In this document: positions 46,506-56,281 of the stretch, piece by piece | How the letters are laid out: every line of letters starts with the position of its first letter | Numbering within the stretch: the first letter of the stretch is position 1 | Assembly: GCF_002020355.1 (NCBI RefSeq) | Contig: NZ_MPZV01000002.1 | Span: 248,001-312,000 of the forward strand | Source of the DNA: Thioclava sediminum | Lineage (GTDB): Bacteria > Pseudomonadota > Alphaproteobacteria > Rhodobacterales > Rhodobacteraceae | DNA length: 64,000 bases | Reading direction: 5' to 3' | Translations under genes and position numbers: made by a program | The notes under the pieces: generated by a model | Database searches by the model: none | The model's input: only the letters and a program-made list of their open reading frames with translations | Told to the model about the DNA's origin: nothing

Positions 46506-47137
46506 CAGGCGCGGACCTTCTCGGCGCCGGGGAAGAAGCGGTGATCGCCCATCCGGCAGGCCTCGCCCTCGGTCGGGCGGCCCCCTTCGTAAGCGCCGCG
46601 ACGGATCGAGGCATCGGCGAGGTCATCGGCCTGCGTCACGCCGGCCGCGACCGAAATCCCCCAGCGCGCCAGTTCGGCTTCGCATTCGCGGATCGCGGGC
46701 TCGATCTGGGCGGCGACCGCAGGGCGCAGACCTCCACCGTAATCCTCCAGCTCGACCGGCTGGCAGCCGATCAGCGTCAGCTTCGCCGGGCAGCGGTTCA
46801 TCAGCTGCGCGGTAGCAATCACGTCCTGAAAGCCGGTCTGGTGCAGGCTCATTTTCTTGGCGCCCATGAAGGCGGGCACATCGTCGTCGCGCAGCACCCG
46901 CATCTCGCCCGGCGCCAACCCGAAATCGATCGCATCGAAGACGATCAGCGCATCGGCCTCTTCGAGAAACGGCAGCAGATACAAGCCCTGCGTGCCGCCA
47001 TCCAAGAGCTTGACTTTGTCCGGCACGGCGCGGGTCTCGGCCATCACCTCGACGCAGCGCACGCCGAAGCCCTCATCCGCCCAAAGAACATTCCCGATAC
47101 CCAGAACGAGCACCCGGTCCGGCGCAAAATCCGACAT
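46505..47137 (-). CDS. hupD: Hydrogenase maturation endopeptidase HupD
   Basis: A 210-aa endopeptidase that removes the 15-residue HupL tail after Ni insertion. The nickel-sensing ligands are the Glu in [13 protein letters not shown] (about 13-25), the Asp in VFDAIDFG (67-73) and His99 in [19 protein letters not shown] precedes the ATG. It heads the accessory block hupDFGHJK-hypAB-hupR-hypCDE after a 320-bp gap, so it may have its own promoter. Confidence 0.93.
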   Translation of the reverse strand: MSDFAPDRVLVLGIGNVLWADEGFGVRCVEVMAETRAVPDKVKLLDGGTQGLYLLPFLEEADALIVFDAIDFGLAPGEMRVLRDDDVPAFMGAKKMSLHQTGFQDVIATAQLMNRCPAKLTLIGCQPVELEDYGGGLRPAVAAQIEPAIRECEAELARWGISVAAGVTQADDLADASIRRGAYEGGRPTEGEACRMGDHRFFPGAEKVRA

Positions 47138-47457
47138 GATTTCCTCCCTCTCCCCGAGGCGGCAAGCGCGTTGCCATCCTCGCCTCGAACCGACAATAGG
47201 CTTTGCAGCGGGGCAGGTTTCACGGAAATCGCACGAAACTGCGACAATCTGTCTAGTCTTTGTTTTTACGAAATTTTCTTGTGGAATGCGCTGCCATCAA
47301 ACTCGCCAAAGTGGAAACCATATTTCCACCTCAACAGGCTTTTCGCAATGAAATCTTCCACCGGCAGCGCAACGCTGGAAACAACTCGAATCCACGCCAG
47401 AATGCAGAACGGGCGCGGATTGACCCGCGCCCGTTCGCCCTACCACCGCACGAACCG
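47138..47457. other. AT-rich gap between hupC and hupD with a strong hairpin
   Basis: A 320-bp gap inside an otherwise gapless cluster. Close to hupC lies a perfect 12-bp stem (GAACGGGCGCGG/CCGCGCCCGTTC, 47407-47418 and 47425-47436) with a 6-nt loop and no T-run. The rest, around 47220-47400, is lower in GC and shows no coding potential that I trust. It probably stabilises or partly terminates the hupSLC message and carries a promoter for hupD. Confidence 0.65.
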
Positions 47458-48234
47458 TTACTCGATACGATCGTCCTTAAACGTCCGGTGGCCGGAGATC
47501 ATCGTGGAGACCATCGACTGACGGCTCATGATGTCCTCGCGGATCGCCGCGTAGATGTGCACGATCATGAAGATCACGATGGCCCACATTCCCAGATGGT
47601 GCAGCGTGTGCAGCCTCTGTGAGTTCTGCACGAGGCCAAGCACCCAGCCCATCAGCGTATCGGGCAAAGAGCCCTGCCCCGCGCCTTCCGCGTAGAGCGC
47701 CCAGCCGGTGATCAGCATGAAGGTGATCCCGAGCGTCATGAAGAAGAACATCGCAAGCTGTGCCAACGGGTTGTGGCCGACGTATTTCTTCGGCGTCTTT
47801 TCGAGGAACGCATACCAGCGCAGCTCGTGCCCCAGCTCTTTCCACCAGCGCTTGCGCCAGACCGGCACGTAGAACAGCTGGCGGGCGTGGTGATTGCCCA
47901 CGAAGGCCCAGTAGATGCGCCCGAAGAAGATCACCGTCAGGACCTGCGCCGCCGCGAAATGGCCGAAGCGGATATAGCCCATAACGAATTGCTCGGTCGC
48001 TTCGCCGATCTGCAGCGACGGCAGGGGCGCACCGATCAGGAAACCGGTCACGATCAGCACCGTGATCATCAGCGCGTTGAGCCAGTGCCAGAGGCGCACG
48101 GGCGCCTCGTAGACATAGACGGAAGTCCGGCGGCGGATCGAGTCGAGATCTTCCTCGGTCGCGTCGCCGGTCAGGCGGGAGGCCTCGAAGGCCCCCGTCG
48201 CCTTGGGGTTTGGCGTGTGGATCGTGTCCTCCAT
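47458..48234 (-). CDS. hupC: Uptake hydrogenase cytochrome b subunit HupC
   Basis: A 258-aa, four-helix di-heme cytochrome b that anchors HupSL to the membrane and passes electrons from H2 to quinone. It has YEAPVRLWHWLNALMI (first His ligand), GYIRFGHFAAAQVLTVIF, FVGNHHARQLFYVPVW and the C-terminal LHTLHHLGMWAIVIFMIVHIYAAIRED in blocks. Here it follows a small ORF rather than hupL directly. Confidence 0.95.
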   Translation of the reverse strand: MEDTIHTPNPKATGAFEASRLTGDATEEDLDSIRRRTSVYVYEAPVRLWHWLNALMITVLIVTGFLIGAPLPSLQIGEATEQFVMGYIRFGHFAAAQVLTVIFFGRIYWAFVGNHHARQLFYVPVWRKRWWKELGHELRWYAFLEKTPKKYVGHNPLAQLAMFFFMTLGITFMLITGWALYAEGAGQGSLPDTLMGWVLGLVQNSQRLHTLHHLGMWAIVIFMIVHIYAAIREDIMSRQSMVSTMISGHRTFKDDRIE

Positions 48235-48239
48235 CGCCC

Positions 48240-48425
48240 TTACTCCTTGCGGACGCGCTTGACGGCGCGGGCGATCTCGACGGCCACATAGGCCAGGGCG
48301 ATCGCGCCGGCCGCCATCGCGACATGGGCGATGGTGTGCCCTTCCGCGCCGGGGGCCACAGCGTGGCCCGGATGGGCCAGCGCAGGACCTGCGATCATGC
48401 TGAAAGCAAATGCGAGTTTCTTCAT
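48240..48425 (-). CDS. Small membrane protein between hupL and hupC
   Basis: A 61-aa protein starting MKKLAFAFSMIAGPALAHPGHAV. It has a signal peptide or first hydrophobic segment, then a His-containing loop (HPGHAVAPGAEGHTIAH) and one transmembrane helix (about residues 37-54) ending in a basic tail (RAVKRVRKE). GGAGGAAATC precedes the ATG. It lies in operon 14 bp after hupL and 5 bp before hupC. It is not one of the classic Hup proteins. The His/Met-rich exposed segment suggests metal binding or complex stabilisation, but function is unknown. Confidence 0.8.
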   Translation of the reverse strand: MKKLAFAFSMIAGPALAHPGHAVAPGAEGHTIAHVAMAAGAIALAYVAVEIARAVKRVRKE

Positions 48426-48439
48426 GATTTCCTCCTCCC

Positions 48440-50236
48440 TCAGCGCACCTTGACGGTGGTGAGCTCTTCGCCGTCGGGCGACATCACATGGGTCGAACAG
48501 GCAAGGCACGGATCGAAGCTGTGCAGGGTGCGCAGGATTTCGACCGGCTCTTCGGGACGCTCCACCTTGGTGTTCATCAGCGACGCCTCGAAGGCACCGA
48601 TATTGCCCTGCGTGTCACGGGGCGAACCGTTCCAGGTGGTGGGCACGACGCATTGGTAGTTCTCGATGCGCCCGTCCTTGATCTTGACCCAATGCCCCAG
48701 CGCGCCGCGCGGCGCCTCGGTCATGCCGACGCCCTTGGCCTCTTTCGGCCAGCTCGACGGATCCCACTTCTCGACATTGGCGGTGCTTTCGTCGCCATTC
48801 TTGATGTTGGTCATCATCTTGTCGAAGAAGTGCCGCTGCAGACGCGAGCAATACTCGGATTCCAGCGCCCGCGCCGCGGTGCGGCCCAGCGTAGAGAAGA
48901 CCGCGCTCAGCGGCAGGTCCATCTTGCGCAGCAGACCGTCGACCTGGTTCTTGATGTCCTCGTGACCCTTGGCGTAGCCCACGACGTAACGCGCAAGCGG
49001 CCCGACCTCCATCGCGTGCCCCTTCCAGCGCGGGGCCTTGATCCAGCTGTATTTCGCAGCCTCGTCAAGCTCGATGATATTGGTCCGCGTGCCTTTGGCG
49101 TTCGGCCCGAGCTCGTATTGCGGCTCGGTCACGCCATCCCAGGGGTGCAGGCCCTTGCCGGGCTCGCCATAGGTGTACCAGGAGTGATCGACGAATTCCT
49201 GCACCTGCTCGGGATCGCGCGGATCGACGTCATGCACCTCGTTGAGATTGCCGTTGATGATCGCGCCACGCGGCAGGTGAAGCTGCTCGGGCGAGAAGTC
49301 GTTCGGGTTCTCCGGGATGTCGCCATAGGCGAGGCAGGCCTGCGACGATAGACCGCCGCCGTAGAGCCAGTTCTTGTAGAAGCCGCCGATCGCGATCACG
49401 TCCGGAATGTAGACGTTCTCGTTGAACTCCTGACACTTGTCGATGATCGAGGAGACGAGGTTCAGCCGCTCCATGTTGATCGCACCGACCGAGCCGACGC
49501 CGTCGATATTGATCGGGCACGGCACGCCGCCTACCAGCCAGTTCGGGTGCGGGTTCTTGCCCCCGAAGATGGTATGAACCTTGACGATCTCCTTCTGAAG
49601 ATCGAGCGCCTCCAGATAGTGCGTCGTTGCCATCAGGTCCGCTTCCGGCGGAAGCAGATAGGCTGGATTGTCCCAATAGCCGTTTTTGAAAAGCCCGAGC
49701 TGCCCGCTTTCGACGAATTTCTTGAGACGGTTCTGCACGTCCCGGAAATAGCCTGGGGAGGAGAGCGGATGGCTCGGGCCGACCTTCTGCTGCAGCTCCG
49801 AAGTCGCCTTCGGGTCCGCGCGCAGAGCGTTGACCGGGTTGACCCAATCGAGCGCGTGCAGGTGATAGAAATGCACGATGTGGTCGTGGATCTGCAGCGC
49901 GAGCTGCATCATGTTCCGGATCGAGTTCGCATTGTCGGGAATCTGGATCCCCAGCGCATCTTCCACCGCACGGACCGAGGTCAGCGCGTGGGTGCCGGTG
50001 CAGACGCCGCAGATCCGCTCGGTGAAGGCCCAGGCGTCGCGCGGATCGCGGCCCTTCAGGATCACCTCGAGCCCGCGCCACATCGTGCCGGTCGAGACCG
50101 CGTTGGTGATCATGTTGTTTTCGTCCACATTCACTTCGCAGCGCATGTGACCTTCGATCCGGGTCACCGGGTCGACGACGACCCGCTTGCCCGAGTTGTC
50201 CATCGTGTAGCCGTTCGGCGTGTTGAGAACCGACAT
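48440..50236 (-). CDS. hupL: Uptake [NiFe]-hydrogenase large subunit HupL
   Basis: A 598-aa catalytic subunit. The Ni-Fe ligands are C76 and C79 in [12 protein letters not shown] and C577 and C580 in [10 protein letters not shown] 15-residue tail after His583 would be removed by HupD. It oxidises H2 in the periplasm, exported with HupS through the Tat system by hitchhiking. It lies 3 bp after hupS. Confidence 0.98.
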   Translation of the reverse strand: MSVLNTPNGYTMDNSGKRVVVDPVTRIEGHMRCEVNVDENNMITNAVSTGTMWRGLEVILKGRDPRDAWAFTERICGVCTGTHALTSVRAVEDALGIQIPDNANSIRNMMQLALQIHDHIVHFYHLHALDWVNPVNALRADPKATSELQQKVGPSHPLSSPGYFRDVQNRLKKFVESGQLGLFKNGYWDNPAYLLPPEADLMATTHYLEALDLQKEIVKVHTIFGGKNPHPNWLVGGVPCPINIDGVGSVGAINMERLNLVSSIIDKCQEFNENVYIPDVIAIGGFYKNWLYGGGLSSQACLAYGDIPENPNDFSPEQLHLPRGAIINGNLNEVHDVDPRDPEQVQEFVDHSWYTYGEPGKGLHPWDGVTEPQYELGPNAKGTRTNIIELDEAAKYSWIKAPRWKGHAMEVGPLARYVVGYAKGHEDIKNQVDGLLRKMDLPLSAVFSTLGRTAARALESEYCSRLQRHFFDKMMTNIKNGDESTANVEKWDPSSWPKEAKGVGMTEAPRGALGHWVKIKDGRIENYQCVVPTTWNGSPRDTQGNIGAFEASLMNTKVERPEEPVEILRTLHSFDPCLACSTHVMSPDGEELTTVKVR

Positions 50237-50239
50237 GGA

Positions 50240-51316
50240 TTACGCCTCCTCGTTCTTCTTCTGGGCGCGTTTGAGCGCGGAGACGGCAGCGTGAACTGCC
50301 ACCGCACCGCCGACGACGGCCGCCGTGGTGCCGCCGACCACATCGGCATTCGCTTCGATCCCGAATTGCTTGATGTTGGTGAGCCGGTCGTAGAAGGAGC
50401 CCTGATCCCAGAACCCGTCCTCGGAACAGCCGATACAGCCGTGACCCGACTGGATCGGGAAGCTGACCCCGTCATTCCAGCGCACGGTCGAACACGCGTT
50501 GTAGGTGGTCGGCCCCTTGCAGCCCATCTTGTAGAGGCAATAGCCCTTGCGCGCGTTCTCGTCGTCCCACGTCTCGACGAACTGACCGGCGTCGAAATGC
50601 GGACGGCGGTAGCACTTGTCGTGGATGCGCTGCGAATAGAACATCTGCGGGCGGCCCTGCCGGTCCAGCTCGGGCATCCGGTCGAAGGTCAGCATGTAGG
50701 TGATCACGCCGGTCATCACCTCGGCGATGGGCGGGCAGCCCGGCACCTTGATGATCGGCTTGTCGGTGATGACCTTGTGCACCGGGGTGGCGCGCGTGGG
50801 GTTCGGGGCGGCAGCCTGCACGCAGCCATAGGAGGCGCAGGCGCCCCAGGAGATAATGGCTTTCGCATGCTCGGCAGCGTGGCGGAGTTGATCCACGAAG
50901 GGCTTGCCGCCCACGATGCAGTACATCCCGTCTTCGTTGAGCGGCGGATTGCCCTCCACGGCGAGGATGTAATTCCCTTTATACTTGTCGATCGTGTCCT
51001 GCAGTGCGGCTTCCGCCTGCGCGCCCGCCGCCGCCATCAGCGTGTCGTCATAGTCGAGCGAGATCATCGAGAGCACGACATCCTTGGCCAGCGGGTGGGC
51101 CGAGCGGATGAAGCTTTCCGAACAACAGGTACATTCGAGCCCGTGCACCCAGATCACCGGGGTGCGCGGCTTGGTTTCCATCGCATGGGCGATCTTTGGC
51201 ACATAGGCCGGGCCGAGACCCAGCGCCGCCGCCGTCAGCGAGCAATATTTCATGAAGCTGCGGCGGGTAATCCCCTGCCGACGCATCACGTCGTAAAAGG
51301 TTTCGATCGCAGGCAA
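50240..51316 (-). CDS. hupS: Uptake [NiFe]-hydrogenase small subunit HupS
   Basis: A 358-aa electron-transfer subunit with three Fe-S clusters. The twin-arginine signal [10 protein letters not shown] is at residues 16-25, and the mature part starts near [15 protein letters not shown]. The proximal cluster starts with [11 protein letters not shown]-terminal transmembrane anchor (about 325-347) joins HupC. The conserved N-terminus ([14 protein letters not shown]) requires the TTG at 51316, preceded by GGAGGGACAC; no ATG or GTG fits. It is the first gene of hupSLC. Confidence 0.96.
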   Translation of the reverse strand: MPAIETFYDVMRRQGITRRSFMKYCSLTAAALGLGPAYVPKIAHAMETKPRTPVIWVHGLECTCCSESFIRSAHPLAKDVVLSMISLDYDDTLMAAAGAQAEAALQDTIDKYKGNYILAVEGNPPLNEDGMYCIVGGKPFVDQLRHAAEHAKAIISWGACASYGCVQAAAPNPTRATPVHKVITDKPIIKVPGCPPIAEVMTGVITYMLTFDRMPELDRQGRPQMFYSQRIHDKCYRRPHFDAGQFVETWDDENARKGYCLYKMGCKGPTTYNACSTVRWNDGVSFPIQSGHGCIGCSEDGFWDQGSFYDRLTNIKQFGIEANADVVGGTTAAVVGGAVAVHAAVSALKRAQKKNEEA

Positions 51317-51470
51317 AGTGTCCCTCCCTCTGTGATCCCGATGACCGGATTCTCCCTCCTCCCGAGGGGAATACGCATGTGTGATCTCAGGATTGGCAGG
51401 TCGGATCCGCGAACAGAACGAAATAATGACAGGATGTCGCAGGCGCGAATTCCTGTTTGTTTCCGACATG

Positions 51471-51481
51471 TTGCCGGTCAA
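51471..51481. promoter_or_regulatory. Candidate HupR binding site upstream of hupS
   Basis: TTGCCGGTCAA matches TTG-N5-CAA, the R. capsulatus HupR site. It is centred 160 bp upstream of the hupS TTG start in the 225-bp hypF-hupS gap, a distance comparable to the R. capsulatus enhancer site as I recall it. Confidence 0.65.
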
Positions 51482-51541
51482 AACCCCGTTGCGGCGCGGG
51501 GTGGCACTGGTACGTCAGTGACCAGCTTTCCGGGATTCCGG

Positions 51542-53806
51542 TCAGTCTCTTTCCGACTGCGCCGCAGCAATCACCGCCTGCCCCAGCGCCAGCGAGCCGT
51601 CATTCGCCGGCAGCGTGCGATGGCTCAGCACGGGCAGATCGCCCAGCGCCGCGCAGGTCAGCCGATGCAACAGCGCGTTCTGATACACGCCACCGGTCAG
51701 CGCCACGGCTTTCGCCTCTCCGCTTTCGATCAGCGACCGCACCCGGCGGGCAAAGCCCTGCGCCAGCGCCGCATGGAACCGTAGCGCGATGCTCTCGGGC
51801 GCGACCTCGGCAGAAAGATCGGCGGCGAGCGCCTGAAAAAACGGTCCGGTCTCGAGCACGTCGCCCGCATCCGCGAACGCATAGGTCCCGGCCTCCGCCG
51901 ACTCCCCGTGTGCCAACGCGTGCGCCGCCAGGGCCTCGAGCCGCATCGCGGCCTCCCCCTCATAGCTCTGCCGCATCGGGCAAATCCCGAGGCAGGCCGC
52001 CACCGCATCGAAGAGCCGTCCCGCCGACGACGACAGCGGCGCGTTGATCCCCTTCGCCGCCGCCTGACGCGCCAGATCGCGTGAGGCTTCGGGGAACAGA
52101 CTGTCGGCGAGCCCCTCCAGCCCAGCCGCATCGAGCCGCACCAGCGCGTTGCGCCACGGCTCTGCTTGCGCCCGGTCGCCACCGATCAGCGGCGCGGGCT
52201 CAAGCCAGCCGCGCCGCGCGAACCCAAGGTAATCGCCCAGCAGCAGTTCGCCGCCCCAGACCGTGCCATCGGGCCCCAAGCCGAGCCCATCGAGCACGAT
52301 CCCCGCGACCTTGCCGCCCTCCAGCGGCCAACCGTTCTCGGCCATACAGGCCGCGAGATGCGCATGGTGATGCTGCACCTCAACCAGCCGCAACCCGTCG
52401 CGCGCGGCCCGTTCGGCCCCGTGGCGCGAGGCCCGAAAATCGGGATGCAGATCGACCGCCACGACGTCGGGGCGATGATCGAACAGCGCCGCATAATCCG
52501 CATCGGCCTGCTCGAACGCCTCCCATGTCAGCGCCTCGTCCAGCTCGCCCAGATGATGGCCCAGCAGCGCCTGCCCGTTCTTGATCAGGCAGATCGCGGC
52601 CTTCATCTGCCCGCCATAGCCCACCACCTGCGGCGCGCCCTCGAACCCGTCGGGCAGCGGCAAGGTGCCCGGCACCTGCCCCCGCGCGCAGCGCAGCACC
52701 ATCGGCGGATCGGCCCGCACGACGCTGTCATCGAGCCGCCGCGCAATGTCGCGGTCATGCATCAGGAAGGCATCGACGAAGCCAGCCAGCTTCTCGCGCG
52801 CCTCACCGTTGCCGATCACCTGCGGCTCGCCCGAGAGATTGCCCGAAGTCATCACCACGGGCCACCCCTCTTCCCCCCGCGCCCATTCGCGCAGCAACAG
52901 ATGATGGAGCGGCGTATAGGGCAGCATCCAGCCGAGACTGTCCTGCCCCGGCGCCACCGCCTCCGGCAAAGCCTCCCCCGCCTTTTGCAGCAACACGATC
53001 GGCGCCGCAGGATCGCGCAGCAATTCCGCCTCCGCTTCCGAAACTTGGGCATAGCGGCGGATGGTCTCGATCTCACCCATCAGCGCGAAGGGCTTGGCGG
53101 GCCTGCGCTTGCGCGCCCGCAACAGCGCGACCGCCTCGGCATTGCTCGCGTCGCAGGCGAGATGAAACCCGCCTAAGCCTTTCACCGCGACGATGCCCCC
53201 GCCCTGCAAAACCGCTCCGACCTCTTCGGCAGGGCGCTCTTTCCCGTCCATCTCCAGCCACACCCGCGGCCCGCAATCGGGACAGGCGATCGGCTGCGCG
53301 TGAAAACGTCGATCCGCCGGGTTCTCATATTCCGCCCGGCAAGCCGAGCACATCTCGAAGGGCGCCATCGTCGTCTGCGCCCGGTCATAGGGCAGCGCGT
53401 GCAGGATCGTGAAACGCGGCCCGCAATGGGTGCAGTTGGTAAAGGCGTAGTGCCGCCTGCGCCCGTCGCCCCGGATTTCCGCAAGACAGTCCGGGCAGGT
53501 CGCCGCATCCGGCGTCACACGCGTCTCGGCCCCCGCCCCTTGCGAGGCCACGATCGCGAAACCCTCAGGCGCGGTGTCGAACACAAACTCCGACACCTCC
53601 ACCGCATCGACCCGCGCAAGCGGCGGTGCCTCATCCGAGATCGCCTCGGCCAAACCGTCCAGCGCCCCCGCCACCCGGATCAGCACCCCCTCGGGATCGT
53701 TGAGCACATGGCCCGCAAGCCCGCGCTCCTGCGCAAGCCGCCAGATGAAGGGGCGGAAACCCACCCCCTGCACCTGCCCGCGCACCCTGATCTCGAAACC
53801 CTGCAT
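51542..53806 (-). CDS. hypF: Carbamoyltransferase HypF
   Basis: A 754-aa enzyme that converts carbamoyl phosphate to a carbamoyl group on HypE for the cyanide ligands. Domains in order: acylphosphatase (about 1-90, GQVQGVGFRPFIWRLA), two zinc fingers (CPDCLAEI, CTHCGPRF, CSACRAEY, CPDCGPRVW), YrdC-like (VKGLGGFHLACDA), and Kae1-like (VQHHHAHLAACMAENGW, VALTGGVYQN). The start is at 53806, right after the dispersed repeat, which provides AAGAGGAAG. Confidence 0.96.
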   Translation of the reverse strand: MQGFEIRVRGQVQGVGFRPFIWRLAQERGLAGHVLNDPEGVLIRVAGALDGLAEAISDEAPPLARVDAVEVSEFVFDTAPEGFAIVASQGAGAETRVTPDAATCPDCLAEIRGDGRRRHYAFTNCTHCGPRFTILHALPYDRAQTTMAPFEMCSACRAEYENPADRRFHAQPIACPDCGPRVWLEMDGKERPAEEVGAVLQGGGIVAVKGLGGFHLACDASNAEAVALLRARKRRPAKPFALMGEIETIRRYAQVSEAEAELLRDPAAPIVLLQKAGEALPEAVAPGQDSLGWMLPYTPLHHLLLREWARGEEGWPVVMTSGNLSGEPQVIGNGEAREKLAGFVDAFLMHDRDIARRLDDSVVRADPPMVLRCARGQVPGTLPLPDGFEGAPQVVGYGGQMKAAICLIKNGQALLGHHLGELDEALTWEAFEQADADYAALFDHRPDVVAVDLHPDFRASRHGAERAARDGLRLVEVQHHHAHLAACMAENGWPLEGGKVAGIVLDGLGLGPDGTVWGGELLLGDYLGFARRGWLEPAPLIGGDRAQAEPWRNALVRLDAAGLEGLADSLFPEASRDLARQAAAKGINAPLSSSAGRLFDAVAACLGICPMRQSYEGEAAMRLEALAAHALAHGESAEAGTYAFADAGDVLETGPFFQALAADLSAEVAPESIALRFHAALAQGFARRVRSLIESGEAKAVALTGGVYQNALLHRLTCAALGDLPVLSHRTLPANDGSLALGQAVIAAAQSERD

Positions 53807-53853
53807 CTTCCTCTTGGCTCAAATATCCCGGGGGTTTGGGGGCAGAGCCCCAA
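53807..53853 (-). repeat. Dispersed intergenic repeat between hupV and hypF, copy 3
   Basis: On the minus strand it reads GGGGCTCTGCCCCC, AAACCCCCGGGATATTTG and then AGCCAAGAGGAAG, ending at the hypF ATG. The purine-rich end serves as the hypF Shine-Dalgarno. It shares two blocks with the hypD-hypE copy. Confidence 0.65.
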
Positions 53854-53858
53854 CTTAC

Positions 53859-55286
53859 TCAATGCACCGTGCAGACCATGCAGGGATCGAAGCTGCGCAC
53901 GATATGCTGCACCGAGACCGGCGTGGTCTCGCCCGCGCCGACCGGCGCACCGACCAGCGCGGCCTCCAGCGGGCCCGGCACACCCTCCGCGTCGCGCGGG
54001 CTGAAATTCCACGTCGTGGGCGCGATGATCTGATACGACGCGATGCGCCCGTCCTCGATGCGCAGCCAATGGCCCAGCGCGCCCCGCGCGGCCTCGACCA
54101 ACCCCGCGCCCTGCCCTGCCTCGGGCAGATCGCCTTGCACCATGAACGCAGCAGCCGGATCGATCCCTTTCGCAAGCCCCTCCATGAAGGCTTGCGTCCG
54201 CGCCAGTTCCAACAGCCGCCCCGCAACCCGCGCCAGAACGCCGCCGCCCGCCAGCGCACGCGCCAGCGGATGGCCGTCCACGACCTGCCGCGCGAGCGCG
54301 CCGGTCTCCACCGTCTGCCCGTTCAGCCGCGGCGCCTTGCACCAGCTATAGGCGGCCTCGCGCATCGCCTCGTCGGGCCGTGTCTCACCCTGCCAGGGAT
54401 GGGCCTGCGCCCCCAGCATCCACGCATGGCTGAGGTCTTCCGTGATCGCGCCGAAATCGACCGCGCCCAAGGCCCCGTCCCACAGCCCGCGCCCAAAGCC
54501 GAACCCTTCGGCCAGCGGATAGCCTCCGAAGCTCATATACCGGCCCGAGCCACGCCCCAACTGGTCCAGATCCAGATCGGCCGCGATGCGCAGGAACAGC
54601 CCCGTATCGCCCGTCTCCCACGCCATAAGCTGATCGACGGTCTCGATCGCACAGAACGCCTCCAGCGACCCGCCGAAAACCACCTCCTCCAGATAGCGGC
54701 GGAAAGCGCGCAACGTCGTCTCGATGCGCACCTTGTCGCGCGGTCCGGGCGCGCGCGTGACGCCGCCCGGCTGGATTGCGAGCGTATGGGGCCATTTGCC
54801 CGCCATCAGCCCGAGGATATGCATCAACTCGGCACGCGCCGCGACCGCCGCGCGCTGCGCGCCGCCCTCGGCGGGGGTGAAGCGCGCCACCGCCCGGTCG
54901 AACCACGGCCTGTCCGCATACACGGGCCGGATAAAATCGGGCATGAAGAACAGGTTGAAATGAAACAGGTGGTCCGAGACATTCTCGACCGCATGGATCA
55001 GCGCCGCCATCGCAGCCCCCTGCGGCGTGGGCTCCAGCCCCATGGCCGCGCCCAGCGCGCGCGCCGCCGCCGCCGACTGGCTGATCGAGCAGATGCCGCA
55101 GATCCGCGGCGTGATCGTCAGCGCATCGCGCGGGTCTTTGCCTTCCAGCATCCGTTCGAACCCGCGATAGAGCGGCGAGTTCACGCGGGCCTCAGCCACC
55201 GCCCCATCGGCGAGGTCGAGATGCACTTCCAGATCGCCCTCGACCCGGTTGAACGGGCCCACGACGAGGCGCGGCGTCTCTGTCAT
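53859..55286 (-). CDS. hupV: Regulatory (H2-sensing) hydrogenase large subunit HupV
   Basis: A 475-aa sensor hydrogenase subunit (HoxC/HupV). The NiFe ligands are C63 and C66 in RICGICSISQ and C469 and C472 in DPCMVCTVH. The protein ends at that His, with no tail for endopeptidase removal, the hallmark of regulatory hydrogenases. It is cytosolic. The start at 55286 overlaps hupU by 4 bp. Confidence 0.96.
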   Translation of the reverse strand: MTETPRLVVGPFNRVEGDLEVHLDLADGAVAEARVNSPLYRGFERMLEGKDPRDALTITPRICGICSISQSAAAARALGAAMGLEPTPQGAAMAALIHAVENVSDHLFHFNLFFMPDFIRPVYADRPWFDRAVARFTPAEGGAQRAAVAARAELMHILGLMAGKWPHTLAIQPGGVTRAPGPRDKVRIETTLRAFRRYLEEVVFGGSLEAFCAIETVDQLMAWETGDTGLFLRIAADLDLDQLGRGSGRYMSFGGYPLAEGFGFGRGLWDGALGAVDFGAITEDLSHAWMLGAQAHPWQGETRPDEAMREAAYSWCKAPRLNGQTVETGALARQVVDGHPLARALAGGGVLARVAGRLLELARTQAFMEGLAKGIDPAAAFMVQGDLPEAGQGAGLVEAARGALGHWLRIEDGRIASYQIIAPTTWNFSPRDAEGVPGPLEAALVGAPVGAGETTPVSVQHIVRSFDPCMVCTVH

Positions 55287-56281
55287 CTGCGTCCTTTCGG
55301 CTTGCGGATCGTCGGCGTCACCTCGACCCGGTCGGCAACCGCGTTCTTCGCGATCCGCTCGGGCGTGGCCGCCTTTGACAGCGAGGCGAGCGCCATGAAC
55401 CACGCTTTGGGCATATCGGTCGGAAGGCCCACCGGGATGCCCGCGATCTTCGGCGTCTCGGTAAAGGAATGGCGTGGTTCCTCGAATTCGGGCGCGGTGC
55501 AGTTGATGCAGGGGTATCCGCCCGAGGTGCACGACCCGTCACCGTTCCACGGCCGGATATTGCAATCGCCCACGGCCTGCGTGCCGATGCAGCCCAAGTT
55601 CTCCATCATGCAGCCGATATCGGATAGCTCCACCGCCGAGGCCTTGTATTCGTAGAACTCGTTTTTCGAGCAGCCGTGATGGACGAGATGCTTGGCGTAG
55701 AACAAAGGCCGCCCGAAAGCGTCGAGGTCTTCCGCCCCCAGCGCGCCTTCATTGAGCAGCAAAAGCGTCTCGGTCACCCAGTCGGGATGGGTCGGGCAGC
55801 CCGCCACGTTAATCACCGGCAGCCCCGAGCCGGAGCGGAACTCCACCGGCAGCGCGCCGCCCGGCAGCGCCCCATCATATTGCACGCCGACCGCATCGGA
55901 GGGGTTGCCGCCCGCCGAGGTCACGCCGCCATAGGTCGCGCAGGTGCCCACCGCGACGACATGGCGAGCTTTCGGCGCGAGGCTCACCACCCAGTCGAGC
56001 ATCGAGCGCCCGGTGCCGGACACCATCTGGAACTTGCCCGTCCCACGCGGCCCGCGCGCGATGGAGCCCTCGACGGCCAGCACGTCCAGCGCGATCTCGC
56101 CGCTCTCGACCGCCTCGAAAATCGCACGCACCTCCGCCCCGGTCTCGAGGCTGACGGTCGGGTGCCAGAGGAACTCGATCCCCGCGCCGCCCAGCGTGTC
56201 GAAGACATTCGGGGATTCCGCGCAAAGGAGCGACATAGTGCAGCCGCCGCAGCCTGCCGCTTGCAGCCAGAGAACCTTCAT
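55283..56281 (-). CDS. hupU: Regulatory (H2-sensing) hydrogenase small subunit HupU
   Basis: A 332-aa Fe-S subunit of the H2 sensor. It begins [19 protein letters not shown], with no Tat signal, so it stays in the cytoplasm. Cluster ligands appear in [42 protein letters not shown] and [10 protein letters not shown] basic C-terminal tail (RKPKGRR) is present. It forms HupUV and signals to HupT, whose gene is overlapped by 4 bp. Confidence 0.96.
   Translation of the reverse strand: MKVLWLQAAGCGGCTMSLLCAESPNVFDTLGGAGIEFLWHPTVSLETGAEVRAIFEAVESGEIALDVLAVEGSIARGPRGTGKFQMVSGTGRSMLDWVVSLAPKARHVVAVGTCATYGGVTSAGGNPSDAVGVQYDGALPGGALPVEFRSGSGLPVINVAGCPTHPDWVTETLLLLNEGALGAEDLDAFGRPLFYAKHLVHHGCSKNEFYEYKASAVELSDIGCMMENLGCIGTQAVGDCNIRPWNGDGSCTSGGYPCINCTAPEFEEPRHSFTETPKIAGIPVGLPTDMPKAWFMALASLSKAATPERIAKNAVADRVEVTPTIRKPKGRR

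Noticed and set aside
49547-51784. 745-codon open frame on the plus strand opposite hupL and hupS
   Set aside because: Antisense to conserved hydrogenase genes. It shows no recognisable domain and runs across the hupS promoter region into hypF.
53574-55655. 693-codon open frame on the plus strand opposite hupV
   Set aside because: Antisense shadow of hupV/hupU with Arg/Gln/His-rich composition and no motif.
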